The notes beneath the pieces are model-generated. The model was not told the origin of the DNA, did not search any database, and saw nothing but the letters and a program-made list of their open reading frames with translations. The position numbers and the translations under genes were made by a program. A stretch of DNA of 64,000 nucleotides, from NCBI RefSeq assembly GCF_003144115.1, contig NW_020312007.1:677481-741480 (forward strand). The letters run 5' to 3'. The number at the start of each line of letters is the position of its first letter. Position 1 is the stretch's first letter. Source of the DNA: Tilletiopsis washingtonensis (taxonomy: Eukaryota > Basidiomycota > Exobasidiomycetes > Entylomatales). Positions 48,509 to 59,177 of the stretch are shown here, piece by piece.

Positions 48509-50158
48509 TGCTGGGGAAAGCAATGCAACGCGATCCGTGAAGAGTTGGCTTGGCGCCTTGACTCGAACGCCCAGCGAAGGGCGTGTACTTGTGCCGGGAT
48601 GCCCGCAGAAGGAAGACGCGACGTTGAGCTTGACAGATGGGAGAACGCGTGCGATGTGTTGCGGTGACACGCCTCAAAGCTGCATTGTGCTCGATCAGGC
48701 CGAGTACAGCGACAGCGCACTTTGTCTGTGGGTACTGCCGTGTGGACTCAGGCGAACCCTGCTGGCTCGCCGCTGGGTCCGCCCTGGTAGCATGCTCTAG
48801 AGGCTGGCCGAGGAGGCGAGTCGTCGCCCTTGCACGCGCGGCTCCTCAGGGACAGCGCCGCGCTGTGCCCGTTCCCACGCGATGGTCCGCCCGGTCGCCT
48901 CGCACACGGCGCTCGTTCTTCATGCGAGAGCGCACCCGAGAGTCATCTGTTCAGCTCAAAATTGAGAGGATGCTTGCATGATGGCCTCCGTCCAGGCACA
49001 GTGGGGCATCGACGGCGTGCGGGTGCCTAGGCCAGGTGGCTGTCAAGGCTAGCACAGGCCACGCGGCGCAGAGGTGCATGCGCGCGCTGCGTGTCTCTCG
49101 CCTGCTCGTCGGGTGATGCCCTCGGCGCCGCATGGCGCCGCGATCAAGCTGCGCCCGAGCACAAAGCGGTGCACAATCGCACAGGCTGAGCTAGGCCATG
49201 TCCCAAGGAGAGACAGAGGGATCACCTTGCGAGAGCGCAAGCCGGCATTGACGGCGGCGACAAGGTTCAGGCCGTGTCGGCGACCGGTCTCGCACGCGCG
49301 CCGTGCCGTCAGCTCCACGTTGCGCCGCGCAACGCGCCACCGAGCGCGCAGCGCGCATGACCCCTGAGCAATACCAGAGCCGCTCACTTGCAGCGACGCA
49401 GCAGCAGCAGCAGCAGCAGCAGCAAGACTTTGCAGCGCGTGTCATCCCTTTGCTCACAGCAGCAGCAGCAACACAGGGTGCAGCTCTCCTCGAGGTTAAG
49501 CCGAGTCCAGCGGCGAAATCAAGAGTCGCCTCCCGAGGGCCTCTGCATCGGGCAGCCTGACCGCTGTGCTGTGCGGCGCTTGCCGACGACACCCACGCCA
49601 CAGGGCAGCGCGCGGAACCTGTCGTGCTCACCCATTGAGCGGATGCCCACGCCACAGTTCAGCTCGAGCTTGTGTGGTGCTGCGGGTGGTCATCGCAGCG
49701 TCAGCATGCAGCTCGCGCGGAGGAATGACCTGCTGGAGGCGCTGTTGTCCGGACAGCGCGCTGCCGGCCCCGGCGCAGATCGCAGATCGCCGCGCCCCGT
49801 CTTGCTGCAGCGGGGCGCATGCGGGTGCCGGCGCCGAGCGCAGTGCGGAATGTGCATGCAGCCGGCGTCGGAGTATATTCGCGTGCATGGGGGCACGGCC
49901 GCAGCAGCATGCAGCGCTCATGCATGCGCCAGGCGGCAGCGCGCCATCTGCGGCGGCAGCCCCAGGAGGCAGCACCCTGCAGCTGTCGTCCTCGCAGCCG
50001 CCGGCCGTGGGAGCCGGAAATGCAGGCGCCGCCTCGCTCGGCCGCTTCGAGCATCTACAGCTGCACCTCGTCTCATCCCCCGACGCCACACCCACCTCGC
50101 AACCACCACCACGCCCCGCCCGCCGCTGCACCGCTGCCCAGCCAAGCCGCAGCCCAGC
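48509..50158. other. 1.65-kb gap marking the edge of the subtelomeric block
   Basis: Separates the housekeeping genes from the telomere-proximal carbohydrate genes. It contains CAG/GCA microsatellites near 49,400 and 49,460 and several GC-driven open frames without family similarity. The last 100 bases before 50,159 are C-rich with few G, as in promoters here. Confidence 0.5.
49398..49424 (+). repeat. (GCA)9 microsatellite
   Basis: Nine uninterrupted GCA units; a second short CAG run of about four to five units lies some 30 bases downstream. Both are in a gap with no recognised gene. Confidence 0.95.
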
Positions 50159-51346
50159 ATGAGCAACACGACGGCGCAGCAGGTGCTGAGTGTCGGCGGC
50201 CTGCCCGTCGGCTTCGTGCCGCAGTTTCATGCGTCGGCCACCCCGATGGCCGACATTCAGCGCGTCATCGACAGCGCAACGCCGGCGTCGCTGAACATGA
50301 CGCTGCGCCCGGCCACGTACGGCTGGTATGCGCAGACGTACCCGCACGAGCACTTTGACGGCGAGCAGCTGCTGCGCGTCAAGGACGACGTCGTCGCCTC
50401 GGGCGCCATCTTCGAGCCGGCCGTGATGCCGCTGCAGGGCTGGACGGGCTACACGGCGGCCAACAACTCGCACGCCCTCTCGATTGCGCGCGTGCTGAAG
50501 CAGTTCACCGACGAGGGCGTCGAGGTGCGCCTGCGGTGAGCTGCAGGACGTGCTGCGCTCGGCGGGCCATGCTGACACGCCTGCCAGCTTTGCCCATGAG
50601 GTCAACTACTACACGTCGGAAGCGGGCGGCATGATCTACGGCAGCGGGTCGTCGGCAATGCAGGACTTCAAGACGGCCTTCGGACAGGTGGCACAGGCAT
50701 GCGCAGACATTGCGCCCGACGTACGTCTTGTCTACTCGCCTAATTACGATCCCGACGATGCCGTGTACGACGCCTGGGCGCCCTCACCGGAGCAGTACCA
50801 GTTCGTGGCCGCGGACTACTACCCAGACGTGGCGAACCAAGCCACCGCAGCAGATGTGAGCAGCCTCGGGCGGCCTGCGGAATGCACGCTCACGTCACGC
50901 TGCGCAGTACATCAAGAAGTTGCAGGCCTTCCACGACCGCTACACGCAGAACTCGACGACGAAGATGATCATCGCCGAGACGAGCCTGAAGCTCAACGTT
51001 ACGTCGCAGACGCGCATCGACTGGCTGCGCCAGCTGGCCAGCTCGTCGGTGCGGGAAGCCATGCCGAATCTCGTCAGTCTCTCGTGGTACAACGTGGACG
51101 TCGAGTCGTGAGTGCAGCGATGCCGAGACTGCCCGCCGCTTGCTCACATCGCCTCTCAGGGAGTACGACTACCGGATCGTCGATCCACCGAACGACGACT
51201 ACAACGAGCCGTTCAAGCGCTTCATCGAGCGTCTGACAGCAAGGCAGTCGAACGGTGCCTGCCGGTCAGCCGTCCCGAGCCTGCGCTACGCCGGCAGCGC
51301 GGTCCGGCGGCAAGTGCTCAAGTATACCCGGCGCTATGCGTCCTGA
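50159..51346 (+). CDS. GH26-like glycoside hydrolase (beta-mannanase clan), no visible signal peptide
   Basis: Four exons (50159-50535, 50588-50855, 50908-51107, 51160-51346) give 343 aa, about one TIM-barrel domain. The pattern fits family GH26: VEVRLRFAHEVNYY with a candidate acid/base E130, a middle RLVYSPNYDPDD, then YQFVAADYYPDV, and TTKMIIAETSLKLN with a candidate nucleophile E239. The 109-residue spacing is close to that of the well-studied bacterial GH26 mannanase. GH26 enzymes mostly cut beta-1,4-mannan, less often other beta-glycans. Unlike typical secreted mannanases, the N-terminus (MSNTTAQQVLSVGGLPVGFV) shows no signal peptide, and none is visible in frame upstream. It lies 3' to 3' with the ManC-like gene, 183 bases apart. 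Confidence 0.7.
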
Positions 51347-51529
51347 GCAAGCCGCAGTCGCGCCGTCGGACACGCACAGCACAGCAGCAATAGACAGATT
51401 GTGAAAGAATGTGGCATTGATGCAGAGCAGGGAGCAAGAGAGACCCGGGATATGGATGCGGAGGCGCGGCAGACAGTAGTGACACTGAAGAGAGGGCAGC
51501 ACGGGTATAGGGAGAGAGGCTCGAGGCGG

Positions 51530-53095
51530 TCAAGCAACCGCGGGCGAGGCGGCTTTGCACGCGGCGACGAGCTTCTTGATGTCCTGCGCACGGCTCGCCA
51601 GCGTGACGAGCAGCGCGTGCGGCGTGTCGACGATGACGACGTCGTCGATGCCCAGGCAGGCAATCATCTTGCCGCCGGCGGGCACGATGAGGCCAGAGGC
51701 CTCCTGCGTGAAGACCTGGGTCGCGTCGCCGAGCACCTGCACGTGCTTCTCGGCGCACGGCGCCTCTTCGCGGGCAGCCAGCTCGGCGAGCGCCTCGAAG
51801 CTGCCGACGTCGGTCCACTTGAGCGGCGCCGGAATGACGAGCATGCGCCCGCGGGCCGCAGCGGGCTCGGCGATCGCGTGGTCGATGCTGATCTTGGGCA
51901 GCGTCGGCCAGACGGCGGCGAGCACCTCGTCGCGCTTCTCCTTGACGTCCCAGGCCGATGCGATGAGCGTGAGCTTGTCGAAGAGCTCCTTGTTCTCCGC
52001 CTCGAGCAGCTCGAGGAGCACCGAGGCGCGCGTGACAAACATGCCCGCGTTCCAATAGTACTCGCCGGAGGCCACGAAGGCGGCCGCAGCAGCCTCGGCC
52101 GGCTTCTCCTTGAAGCGCTCAACGCAGTACGCCGGCGCCGTCTCGGCGTCGAACGCAATGGCGGCGGGCTCGGCACCCTTGGGCCACTGTCGCAGGCCTC
52201 CGCGCTGAATGTAGCCAAAGGCTGTCGATGCCTCGGTGGGCTTGATGCCGATGGTGACGATGTCGCGGCTGGCGCGGGCCGCCGCCACAGCGCTGGCGAC
52301 GGTGACGGCAAAGGAGTCGTCCGTGACCGTCTCGATGACGTGGTCGGCCGCGAAGCTTGCGAGCACCGCCTCGGGGTCGCGCCGGTGGAGAATCGCTGCG
52401 GCAAGGCCGATTGCCGCCATGCTCTCCTTGGGGCTCGGCTCGTGGAGCAGGTTCTCCTCGCGCAGCTGGTCGAGCTGCGAGCGCACACCATCGAGGTGGC
52501 CTGCGCCGGTGACGACGAGGACGCGCTCCTCGCCACAGAGAGGTGCGAGCCGTGCGAAGGTCGTCTGCAGGAGGCTTGAGCCCTTGCCCTCGACGTCGAG
52601 GAGGAACTTGGGCCACACGTCGCGGCTCAGCGGCCACAGCCGCGTGCCGGAGCCGCCGGCGGGGATGACGCTGTAGACGTCGATCGGCCCGGGCTGCGGT
52701 CGTGCGGTTCTTGGGCTGGGCGACTCGGCGATCTGCAGCGAGGTCTCGGCGCCGGTGAAAGTGCTGAGGCGAGGCAGCGGCGTCCGGACCATCCGCGGCG
52801 ACGGCAGCGGCGAGAAGTAGCCCGGCGGGCTGAACGGCGGGACCAGCGAGCTGCTCATGGCGCGGCCCATCGTGGCGCGCTCCAGCGCCTGCACGGAGGT
52901 CTGTAGAGTGAGGACCTACGATGGATTTGAGCAACTGTGCGCATGTAGCTCAAGGGAGGGAAGACTCACCTCTTGCTGCACGCTCAGCATCAGCGTCATG
53001 AGCGCCTCGAGCGTCGGCGCTGGCTGGCTCGGCTCCGCGTCCGTGACCATATTGAGGAGCATGCCCTTGGGGCCACGAATCGGCGCAACGAGCAT
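51530..53095 (-). CDS. ManC-type mannose-1-phosphate guanylyltransferase
   Basis: Predicted to make GDP-mannose from GTP and mannose-1-phosphate. Two exons (53095-52970, 52900-51530) give 498 aa. A 115-residue N-terminal extension, unlike bacterial enzymes, precedes the nucleotidyltransferase core, which starts with YSVIPAGGSGTRLWPLSRDV and WPKFLL (about 118-144). Later motifs are EPSPKESMAAIGLAAAI, FAADHVIE, TAFGYIQRG, FKEKPAEAAAA, YYWNAGMFVTRASVLLELLE and APLKWTDVGSFEAL, all of the bacterial ManC/RfbM type. The usual eukaryotic enzyme (Psa1/GMPPB) begins with a different GGYGTRLRPLT motif. The cupin isomerase domain found in long bacterial ManC/AlgA is absent, so it should be monofunctional. 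It is the likely sugar-nucleotide supplier of the neighbouring glycosyltransferase. Confidence 0.85.
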
Positions 53096-53810
53096 GGCTG
53101 AGAGTGTGTAGAGGTGGTGGGAGGAGTGCAGAGTGTGAGGAACAGCGAGACCGGTTCTTCGGGCCAGCCTTAGCGTGCTCTTGACTGAGCCGGGTCGCGG
53201 TGCGATTCATCAGGCGCACGCGGCGGAGAACGTGGGCGTGCGGAGCATGCGCGCGTGCACGGCGGAGGGTGCAGCGGGAGCGCGGGGACGGCCAGTGCAG
53301 CGGGACGCATCGCAGCGGCCGCATTCGGAGGGGTGCCTGGCGGGACGTGCAGGTGCCTGGCGCCGGATGACTCAACGCACCAGCCTGCGGGGCCCGTCCA
53401 TACGGCGTCCTGCGTGCTGCAGCGACAATGGACGGATGCGACCGAAGCCACCGGCCCGGACGTTGCTCCGCCCTCCCGCGGAGGCACGCACGCCGCAACA
53501 TCGCCCGCATCTGCTGTCCTGCACGTCCAGCGGGCACTCCGGCCGCCGCTTCGATCGGCCTCGCTGCGGCCCAACCACGGCAGTCAGTGCCGAAGCAGCA
53601 GAGTACGGCAGCCGAGGCTCGTCCCGGAACCTTGCCGAGCGGCCGAGCAGGAAGCGGAGCCCCCGGGATTCTCAGGCGCGAAACAGGTCAGAGCTCGGAG
53701 GGTCGCGCAGGCTGGTGACTGTGGTCTATTCTCTATGTGCCGCTTCGGGCGATAGTGGTGCTGGGTATGCAGGTCTAGGGAGTGTGATACAGAACGAGCC
53801 TCCGCCGAGG
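53096..53810. other. Intergenic region, promoter of the ManC-like gene
   Basis: About 700 bases between two minus-strand genes. It should hold the ManC-like promoter and the 3' untranslated region of the acyltransferase paralogue. No gene recognised. Confidence 0.55.
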
Positions 53811-56567
53811 CTACTTTGGGCTGCCAGGGCCGTCGTTGCCGGGCCCCAGCGGCGAAGGCGGCTGGACCGACGGCAGGGCCACGCTGACGCGGCGCAGGGG
53901 CGAAGGCGGAGGGTGTAGGGGTAATGCTAGGCTGTCTCTTCGCATAGGCGATGGTGGCGGAAAGAGTGTGGGTGCGAGGCTGTCGCGTCGCAGGGGAGAG
54001 GGCGGTGCGAGCAGCGACGGTGTGAAGCTGTCCTTGCGGTACGGGCTCGCCGGCTCGCACAGCGTCGGCGCGAGGCTGTCCCTGCGGTACGGCGATTCTG
54101 GCGTGTACAGCGTCGGTGCGAAGCAATCCTTGCGGGGCGAGTCGGTGCCATAGAGTGTCGGCGCGAAGCTGTCCCGGCGAGGCGAGTCCTTGCCGTAGAG
54201 GCTGGGTGTGAAGCTGTCCTTGCGCGGAGAGTCGGTGCCGTAGAGCGTCGGCGCGAAGCTGTCTCTGCGAGGAGAGTCTTTGCCGTAGAGCGATGGGGCG
54301 AAGCTGTCCTTCCGAGGCGAGTACTTGTAGAGCGTCGGCGCCATACTGTCTCGGCGCGGCGAGTCTTTGCCGTAGAGCGACGGTGCGAAGCTGTCCTTGC
54401 GGGGCGAGTAGTCGTAGAGCGTCGGCGCCATGCTGTCCTTTCGCGGAGAGTCGGAGCTGTACAGCGTTGACGTGAAGCTGTTCTTGCGCAGGGGGGAGTC
54501 CGGCAGGCTGTCCTTGACTAGGACCATCGGAGTGGGCGGAGCGACTAGAGTAACGGCTGGGCTGGCCTTCTGCGGCGCCTCCGGAGGGGGCGGAGGAGGC
54601 GACTCCGGTGTGGCGCTGAGGTTCGGAAGGAAGAAGCGAACACACAGGCGCGCCATCACCTCCGACGGCAGCTCTGCGAGCATGGCGATGAGCGGCGCGG
54701 CTGCAAGCGACAGGCCAAGCGTCAGGCCCCAGAGCCGCAGAAGCACCGAGCCGGCGCTATGGTCCACCGCATCGAACGAGGGCTGGTAGAGCCGAGGAAC
54801 GAGGTAGAATAGCACCAGAGGATGCGAGATGGCGACGGCTGCGGCACCAAAGCGTCCGAGGGCTGCCAGGGGCCGGAAAGAGAGGACCGCGCGCACGGGC
54901 CACGCCACCTCGGCGAGGAGCACCATGAGTGCTGCGCTGATGACGTCGGAGAAGCGAAGAAGCTGATGGCCCGAGGTGAGAGGGTCGCCTTCCGTGCCAT
55001 GCAGCACCTGCGCGTGCGCAAGTGCGTTCGAGAGGCCCTCACGCAGCGGCGCGACAAAGAGGAACACGGCGAGCAGGGCCGCGACGGCGCACTGCAGACC
55101 TGTGCGGAGAGCTCTGTTGCTCGTGCCCCCTGCGCTGAGGCGGGTTAGGGTGCCGCACACGCTCAGGTCGGCGATGATGAGGCCGAGCATGAACGGCGTC
55201 AGGAACGAGTACGTGCACCAGTTGACGACGGCGAGGAAGACAAAGAGGGCCTGCCGCGAGCTGTTCTTGAACAGTCCGGAGAACGTTGCGACGCCGAGGA
55301 TGTACAGGCTGCCCTGGAGGAGCCACGGGGTGGTGTACAGCGTCGATGAGGTGCTGCGCAGATGCACGGACATGTCACTGGCGACGAAGAGCGACGTTGC
55401 GACCCCTGCCCACGCTCGGTCGTTGGACAGTGTCCACTGCGGCAGCTCGGCAACGCCTCCGAAGAGCTGGCGCAGCGGCTCCGACGTGGCGAAGGGGCCG
55501 CCTGCGCGTCCGACGGCGTACTGCAGCCCGCTGATGAGCAGCACGGGCAGGAAGCGAAACGGACGCCGGAGAAGGGCTTGTCCGAACTGGCGCATTGACG
55601 CCGGGATGGTGGGTGCCGCAGCCTTGCCGGACGCCAGCGGCTCGAGCCAGGGCAGCGGCAGGATGCGACCGACGAGCACCATGAAGACGGAGAGGGCAAA
55701 GTCGGAGCGCACGGGGTAGAGAAGCGTCGAGGCGCCGGCCCACTCGCGCGTGGCGCTGGTGAAGACGGTCGCAGTGAGAAGTGTGATCGCGGCGATGAGC
55801 TTCAGCGAGTCGAGGTAGCGCAGCCGCCCGCCGTCGGCCGTCCAGTCGAGCGCGCCGGGCCATTTGCAGAAAGCGCGGAGGCGTGCGCTGAGCTTCGGAC
55901 CACGCGGCGGGTCGGACGTGTCGCCGCGTGTGAACGCCGGCAGCAGGTCGACGGCGTCCTCCATGCCCGTGGTGGAAGGAGCGAGTGTGAGAGAGGAGGG
56001 TCGTCGAAGCTTGTACTTGGCCGGCCTCAGCGGCGCAGGCGCCACGAGCGTCATGGACGAGGCCCTTCTCCGGCCCAGCCTCGCGGGAACGTACACGCTA
56101 GGGCCGGCCTCCGTCTTCTCCTCATCGACGGACTTGCGAAGCTTGTCATCGTCGAGGGACTTGCCGAGCTTGTCGTCGTCCTCGCCGAGCTCGTCGTCAT
56201 CGAGGGACTTGACTTTGGCATTCTCGAAGGACTTGAGCTTGTCACCGTACGGCTCGTCGGGGAAGAGCGTCGCGCTTGAAGAGGCACGTCGCCGCCCGAG
56301 GCTCGGGGGCGCCTTGAGGTATGAGTCGGAGTCTGCCGCGCTCGGAAGCGGGGGCCGGCTGTTGCCAGCCGGGGATGGCGCGGGCCGGTCGACGAAGGTG
56401 ACGGTCGAGGCCCGGCGGCGCCCCATGCGAGGATGGGCGCCCGAGGCCGACTCGAACGACGCCTCGCTCGAAGGCGTCGGCCGCGTGGGCGAGAACTGCG
56501 AGCGGTCTGGCGCCGGCTGCTCCCGGAAGGTCACGGTCGACCCGCTTCGCGCTCTTTGGTGGGCCAT
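53811..56567 (-). CDS. Acyltransferase-3-like membrane protein with tandem phosphosite-like repeats
   Basis: Single exon, 918 aa. The N-terminal 240 residues are cytosolic-looking, with three GRRRAS motifs and an acidic stretch repeating KSLDDDKL. The middle, about 245-650, has around ten hydrophobic helices laid out like acyltransferase family 3 and aligns with the N-terminal half of the fusion protein next door: RYLDSLKLIAAITLLTATVF, PVRSDFALSVFMVLVGRIL, FRFLPVLLISGLQYAVGRAG, LYTTPWLLQGSLYILGV. The histidine expected after the first motif is missing, so activity is doubtful. The last 230 residues are about 14 copies of a 14-16-residue repeat such as DSPRKDSFAPSLYGK. The protein may be a regulatory or transport partner of the fusion enzyme. 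The two genes are divergent. Confidence 0.75.
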   Translation of the reverse strand: MAHQRARSGSTVTFREQPAPDRSQFSPTRPTPSSEASFESASGAHPRMGRRRASTVTFVDRPAPSPAGNSRPPLPSAADSDSYLKAPPSLGRRRASSSATLFPDEPYGDKLKSFENAKVKSLDDDELGEDDDKLGKSLDDDKLRKSVDEEKTEAGPSVYVPARLGRRRASSMTLVAPAPLRPAKYKLRRPSSLTLAPSTTGMEDAVDLLPAFTRGDTSDPPRGPKLSARLRAFCKWPGALDWTADGGRLRYLDSLKLIAAITLLTATVFTSATREWAGASTLLYPVRSDFALSVFMVLVGRILPLPWLEPLASGKAAAPTIPASMRQFGQALLRRPFRFLPVLLISGLQYAVGRAGGPFATSEPLRQLFGGVAELPQWTLSNDRAWAGVATSLFVASDMSVHLRSTSSTLYTTPWLLQGSLYILGVATFSGLFKNSSRQALFVFLAVVNWCTYSFLTPFMLGLIIADLSVCGTLTRLSAGGTSNRALRTGLQCAVAALLAVFLFVAPLREGLSNALAHAQVLHGTEGDPLTSGHQLLRFSDVISAALMVLLAEVAWPVRAVLSFRPLAALGRFGAAAVAISHPLVLFYLVPRLYQPSFDAVDHSAGSVLLRLWGLTLGLSLAAAPLIAMLAELPSEVMARLCVRFFLPNLSATPESPPPPPPEAPQKASPAVTLVAPPTPMVLVKDSLPDSPLRKNSFTSTLYSSDSPRKDSMAPTLYDYSPRKDSFAPSLYGKDSPRRDSMAPTLYKYSPRKDSFAPSLYGKDSPRRDSFAPTLYGTDSPRKDSFTPSLYGKDSPRRDSFAPTLYGTDSPRKDCFAPTLYTPESPYRRDSLAPTLCEPASPYRKDSFTPSLLAPPSPLRRDSLAPTLFPPPSPMRRDSLALPLHPPPSPLRRVSVALPSVQPPSPLGPGNDGPGSPK
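53841..54505 (-). repeat. Coding tandem repeat, consensus SP-x-RRDSFAPTLYG
   Basis: About 14 consecutive units of 42-48 bases encode variants of DSPRKDSFAPSLYGK. Units near the middle are almost identical at the DNA level and later ones drift (PSPLRRDSLAPTLFPP). Nearly every unit keeps Ser-Pro and an Arg-Arg/Lys-Asp-Ser core. Confidence 0.9.
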
Positions 56568-59177
56568 GTGGACGGACAGATGGGGGTGGTGGGGCTGTGA
56601 GCACGGGTGAGCGGGGCGCCTGGGTGTATAAGAGGCCGGCTGTCATCCTTCGTGCCGAGGCGAGCGGTGTGGCGCCGCGGGCCTGTGTCAGTGCGTATCT
56701 TTGCGTCGCGGACGATTTGTCGAGCATGCGCTGATCGGCGCGAGCAGCGCGAGTGGCGCTCTGCCCTGAGCCTGCTGCTGCTCGAAGCGGCACGGCCGGA
56801 AGCGTAGGATCATCAAGACGGATGCGCAGCGTATGCCCGCAGCCCGCAGGTCGAGGACCCGGCTGGCGGTCCAGTCCGCGCCGAGCACGCCTCTGGCCGG
56901 CCGTGCTGCCGGCGCGGCAGCAGCATGCGGCCCGCTCGATGGGAGAGCCGTGGGAGCCAGCTGCGCGACACGGCAGCCTGCGGCGCGCGAGGGGCGCACG
57001 CTCGGCGGCCGACGTCGTCGTCGTCGACGAGTCGCTGCGCTGCGTGCGCCGTCGGCGGAGGTGCCGCACCGCGGCGGCGCAGAGCAAGCCGGGACCTCGC
57101 GGCCAGCGCCCGGAACAGCATGCGGCAGCAGCATTGCGCATGCAGCGCTTGCCTCAGCAACGCTGGGCTGCCCACCCGACGATGGCCCAGCTGCGACGCT
57201 GCCGGGCGTGCATGCACGCTGATGGCGCGGCACTGCTCTGGGGGCTGACGGGCGGCGCTGCGCGTCTGGCGTGCGTTCCTGCAGGCGTGCGCGCTGCGCG
57301 GCGACGGGCGCCACATTCATGCGTGCATGCGCCGGTGGAATGGCAGTGTGCGGCACGCTGCGCTGCTGCCCTGCGGAACGGCGGAGCGGCGGAGCAGCGG
57401 ACCCTGGGCGGCAGCGTGCGTCGGGCCTATGGGTCGAAGGGGCAAGAGGCCGCGCGGGCAACCTGCGGCTGTCCGACGGACGGGGCACGGCAGCAGCACG
57501 GCGCAAGCGCCCCTTCCGCCGTGTGCGGTTTCCACCGGGGCTTTACGCATTCCAGATGCAGCGCGCGAGGGCAACTCCTGCGAGCGCTCAGCCCAGGCAC
57601 CGCAGCAGCGCACAGCCGGCAGGCATGGTGCTGGCTCGGGGCTGCCTGCGCAACGCGGCGGCGGCGGCACCGCAGGCAGCATCTGCTCATGCGCAGGCGG
57701 CCGGCGCAGGCCAGCGCAGAGCGGCAGGTGCACCACCCGCCCCACAGGCACCGGGCACACGCAGGGCTGCAGTGCCGAGTGGTGAGTACCAGCGCAGGAG
57801 CAATGCATGCGCGCAGGACATCTCGCCGGACCGGACGCTGCGTCGCCTCCTGCGCGGCGCCGTGCGCGCACCACCGGATGGACGCGCGCGCTGCCCTGGG
57901 AGCGGCCGCCAGCATCCAGCATCGCAGGGGTGGGGCTCGCTGCGCCAGATGCAGCATCCGGCCTGCAGGACCGCCAGAGCCAAGTGCGATGATGTCGCGC
58001 AGTGTGAACCGCCCTCAATTCCGCAGCGGCGGCGGCGACCCTTCGTTGCGCGAGAAGGGCGGACGCTGCGATGCGCGCGGGCGGCGGCGCGCTCCGAGCG
58101 CGACCCGATGCCGGGCCTGCCGAGCATTGCGTTGCAGGGTGCAGCGGAGCGACATGTCAGCCGGGCGTCCCGGTGCCGAATCAATGCGGGCGGAGGTGCA
58201 CGTCAGCGGCGGGATGCAGCGCCGGCGCCCGCCGATGCGGGGCGTGCAGCGTGGCTGGCGAGGCGCGCCGGGAATGTCGCGCGCGCAGCAGCGCAGGGGG
58301 CGAGCGGGCGCGCCAGCACGACCTCTGCGCAGGGCCGCCGCAAGTATCGGGGGCAAGCAACGGCAGCCGAGTATCAAGTGCCCGCCCAGCCGGGTCAGGG
58401 GCGGGTATGTCCAGGCGCCGGATGCGTGCGGCGTCCACGGCCGACCGGCGCGACACGTCCAGCCTCGCCGCTGCTCCTCGCCACGCACAAGCCACACCTC
58501 GCCTGGCGCGCCCGGCCCTGGCGGCCGACGAGCAAGTGTGCGTCCGCTCCCAAGACCACGGTGCCGTGCTCCGCCCTGCCGTCTAGATTCCACCTCAGCG
58601 GCGGAGCTCGGCGGCGCTCATCATGGTGCATCTGCCGGGCGCCGCGACTTGCCCTCCTGGTCCGGATGTGCTGGATGGACATGCTGCGGCTGTGCGGCGA
58701 ATCCACAGCGCAGCCGGCTCCAGAGACCCTGAAGGGCGGTTCTTTGTCCGGGAGGCGGCGGCGCGCGCGGCGAGAGCTTCGTGTCTCGCGGCGCCCCTTG
58801 CCGCTGCCGGCGGCTCCCCGTGGCGCATGCCCTGCAGCGGCTGCTCGCTCTCTACATTCTTCCGCGGAGGAGAGCAACACCTAGCCAGCCAGTGCGCGAC
58901 ATGTTCTGTTCGCGCGCACGTTCCTCGGGCGCGGAACCTTGCTGTGGATGGCTGGGGCCAGCGACAAGCTCGGGCGCTGCCAGCGAGAGGGCAGCAGGTC
59001 TCGCCTGAGGCGCGCCGCGCGCTGCCGTGGCTTCGCTCGCCCTTACCGCGGCGGCGACCAGCGTTCGGCAGCGCGATGCCGGGTCGGCTGGGAGCTCTGA
59101 CAGCAGGCCCGGCCGGCCTTATCGACGGCGCGAGACGCCGCGCCCTTTTCCTCTCCACCACATCCATCCCCGCCACC
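56568..59177. other. 2.6-kb divergent region between the two acyltransferase genes
   Basis: Must carry the promoters of both paralogues. It is very GC-rich and has long open frames on both strands (for example 56753-58732 plus, 659 codons; 57271-58884 plus, 537 codons), but the translations are rich in Arg, Ala, Cys, His and Trp without domain structure and overlap each other, so I read them as chance. Words such as GCATGC, CAGCAGC and ATGCGGCCCGCT recur; the last also occurs near 63,215. Confidence 0.5.

Noticed and set aside
56753-58884. Two overlapping plus-strand open frames of 659 and 537 codons between the acyltransferase genes
   Set aside because: Both are in different frames of the same DNA, lack recognisable domains, and are rich in Arg, Cys, His and Trp as expected from random high-GC sequence.
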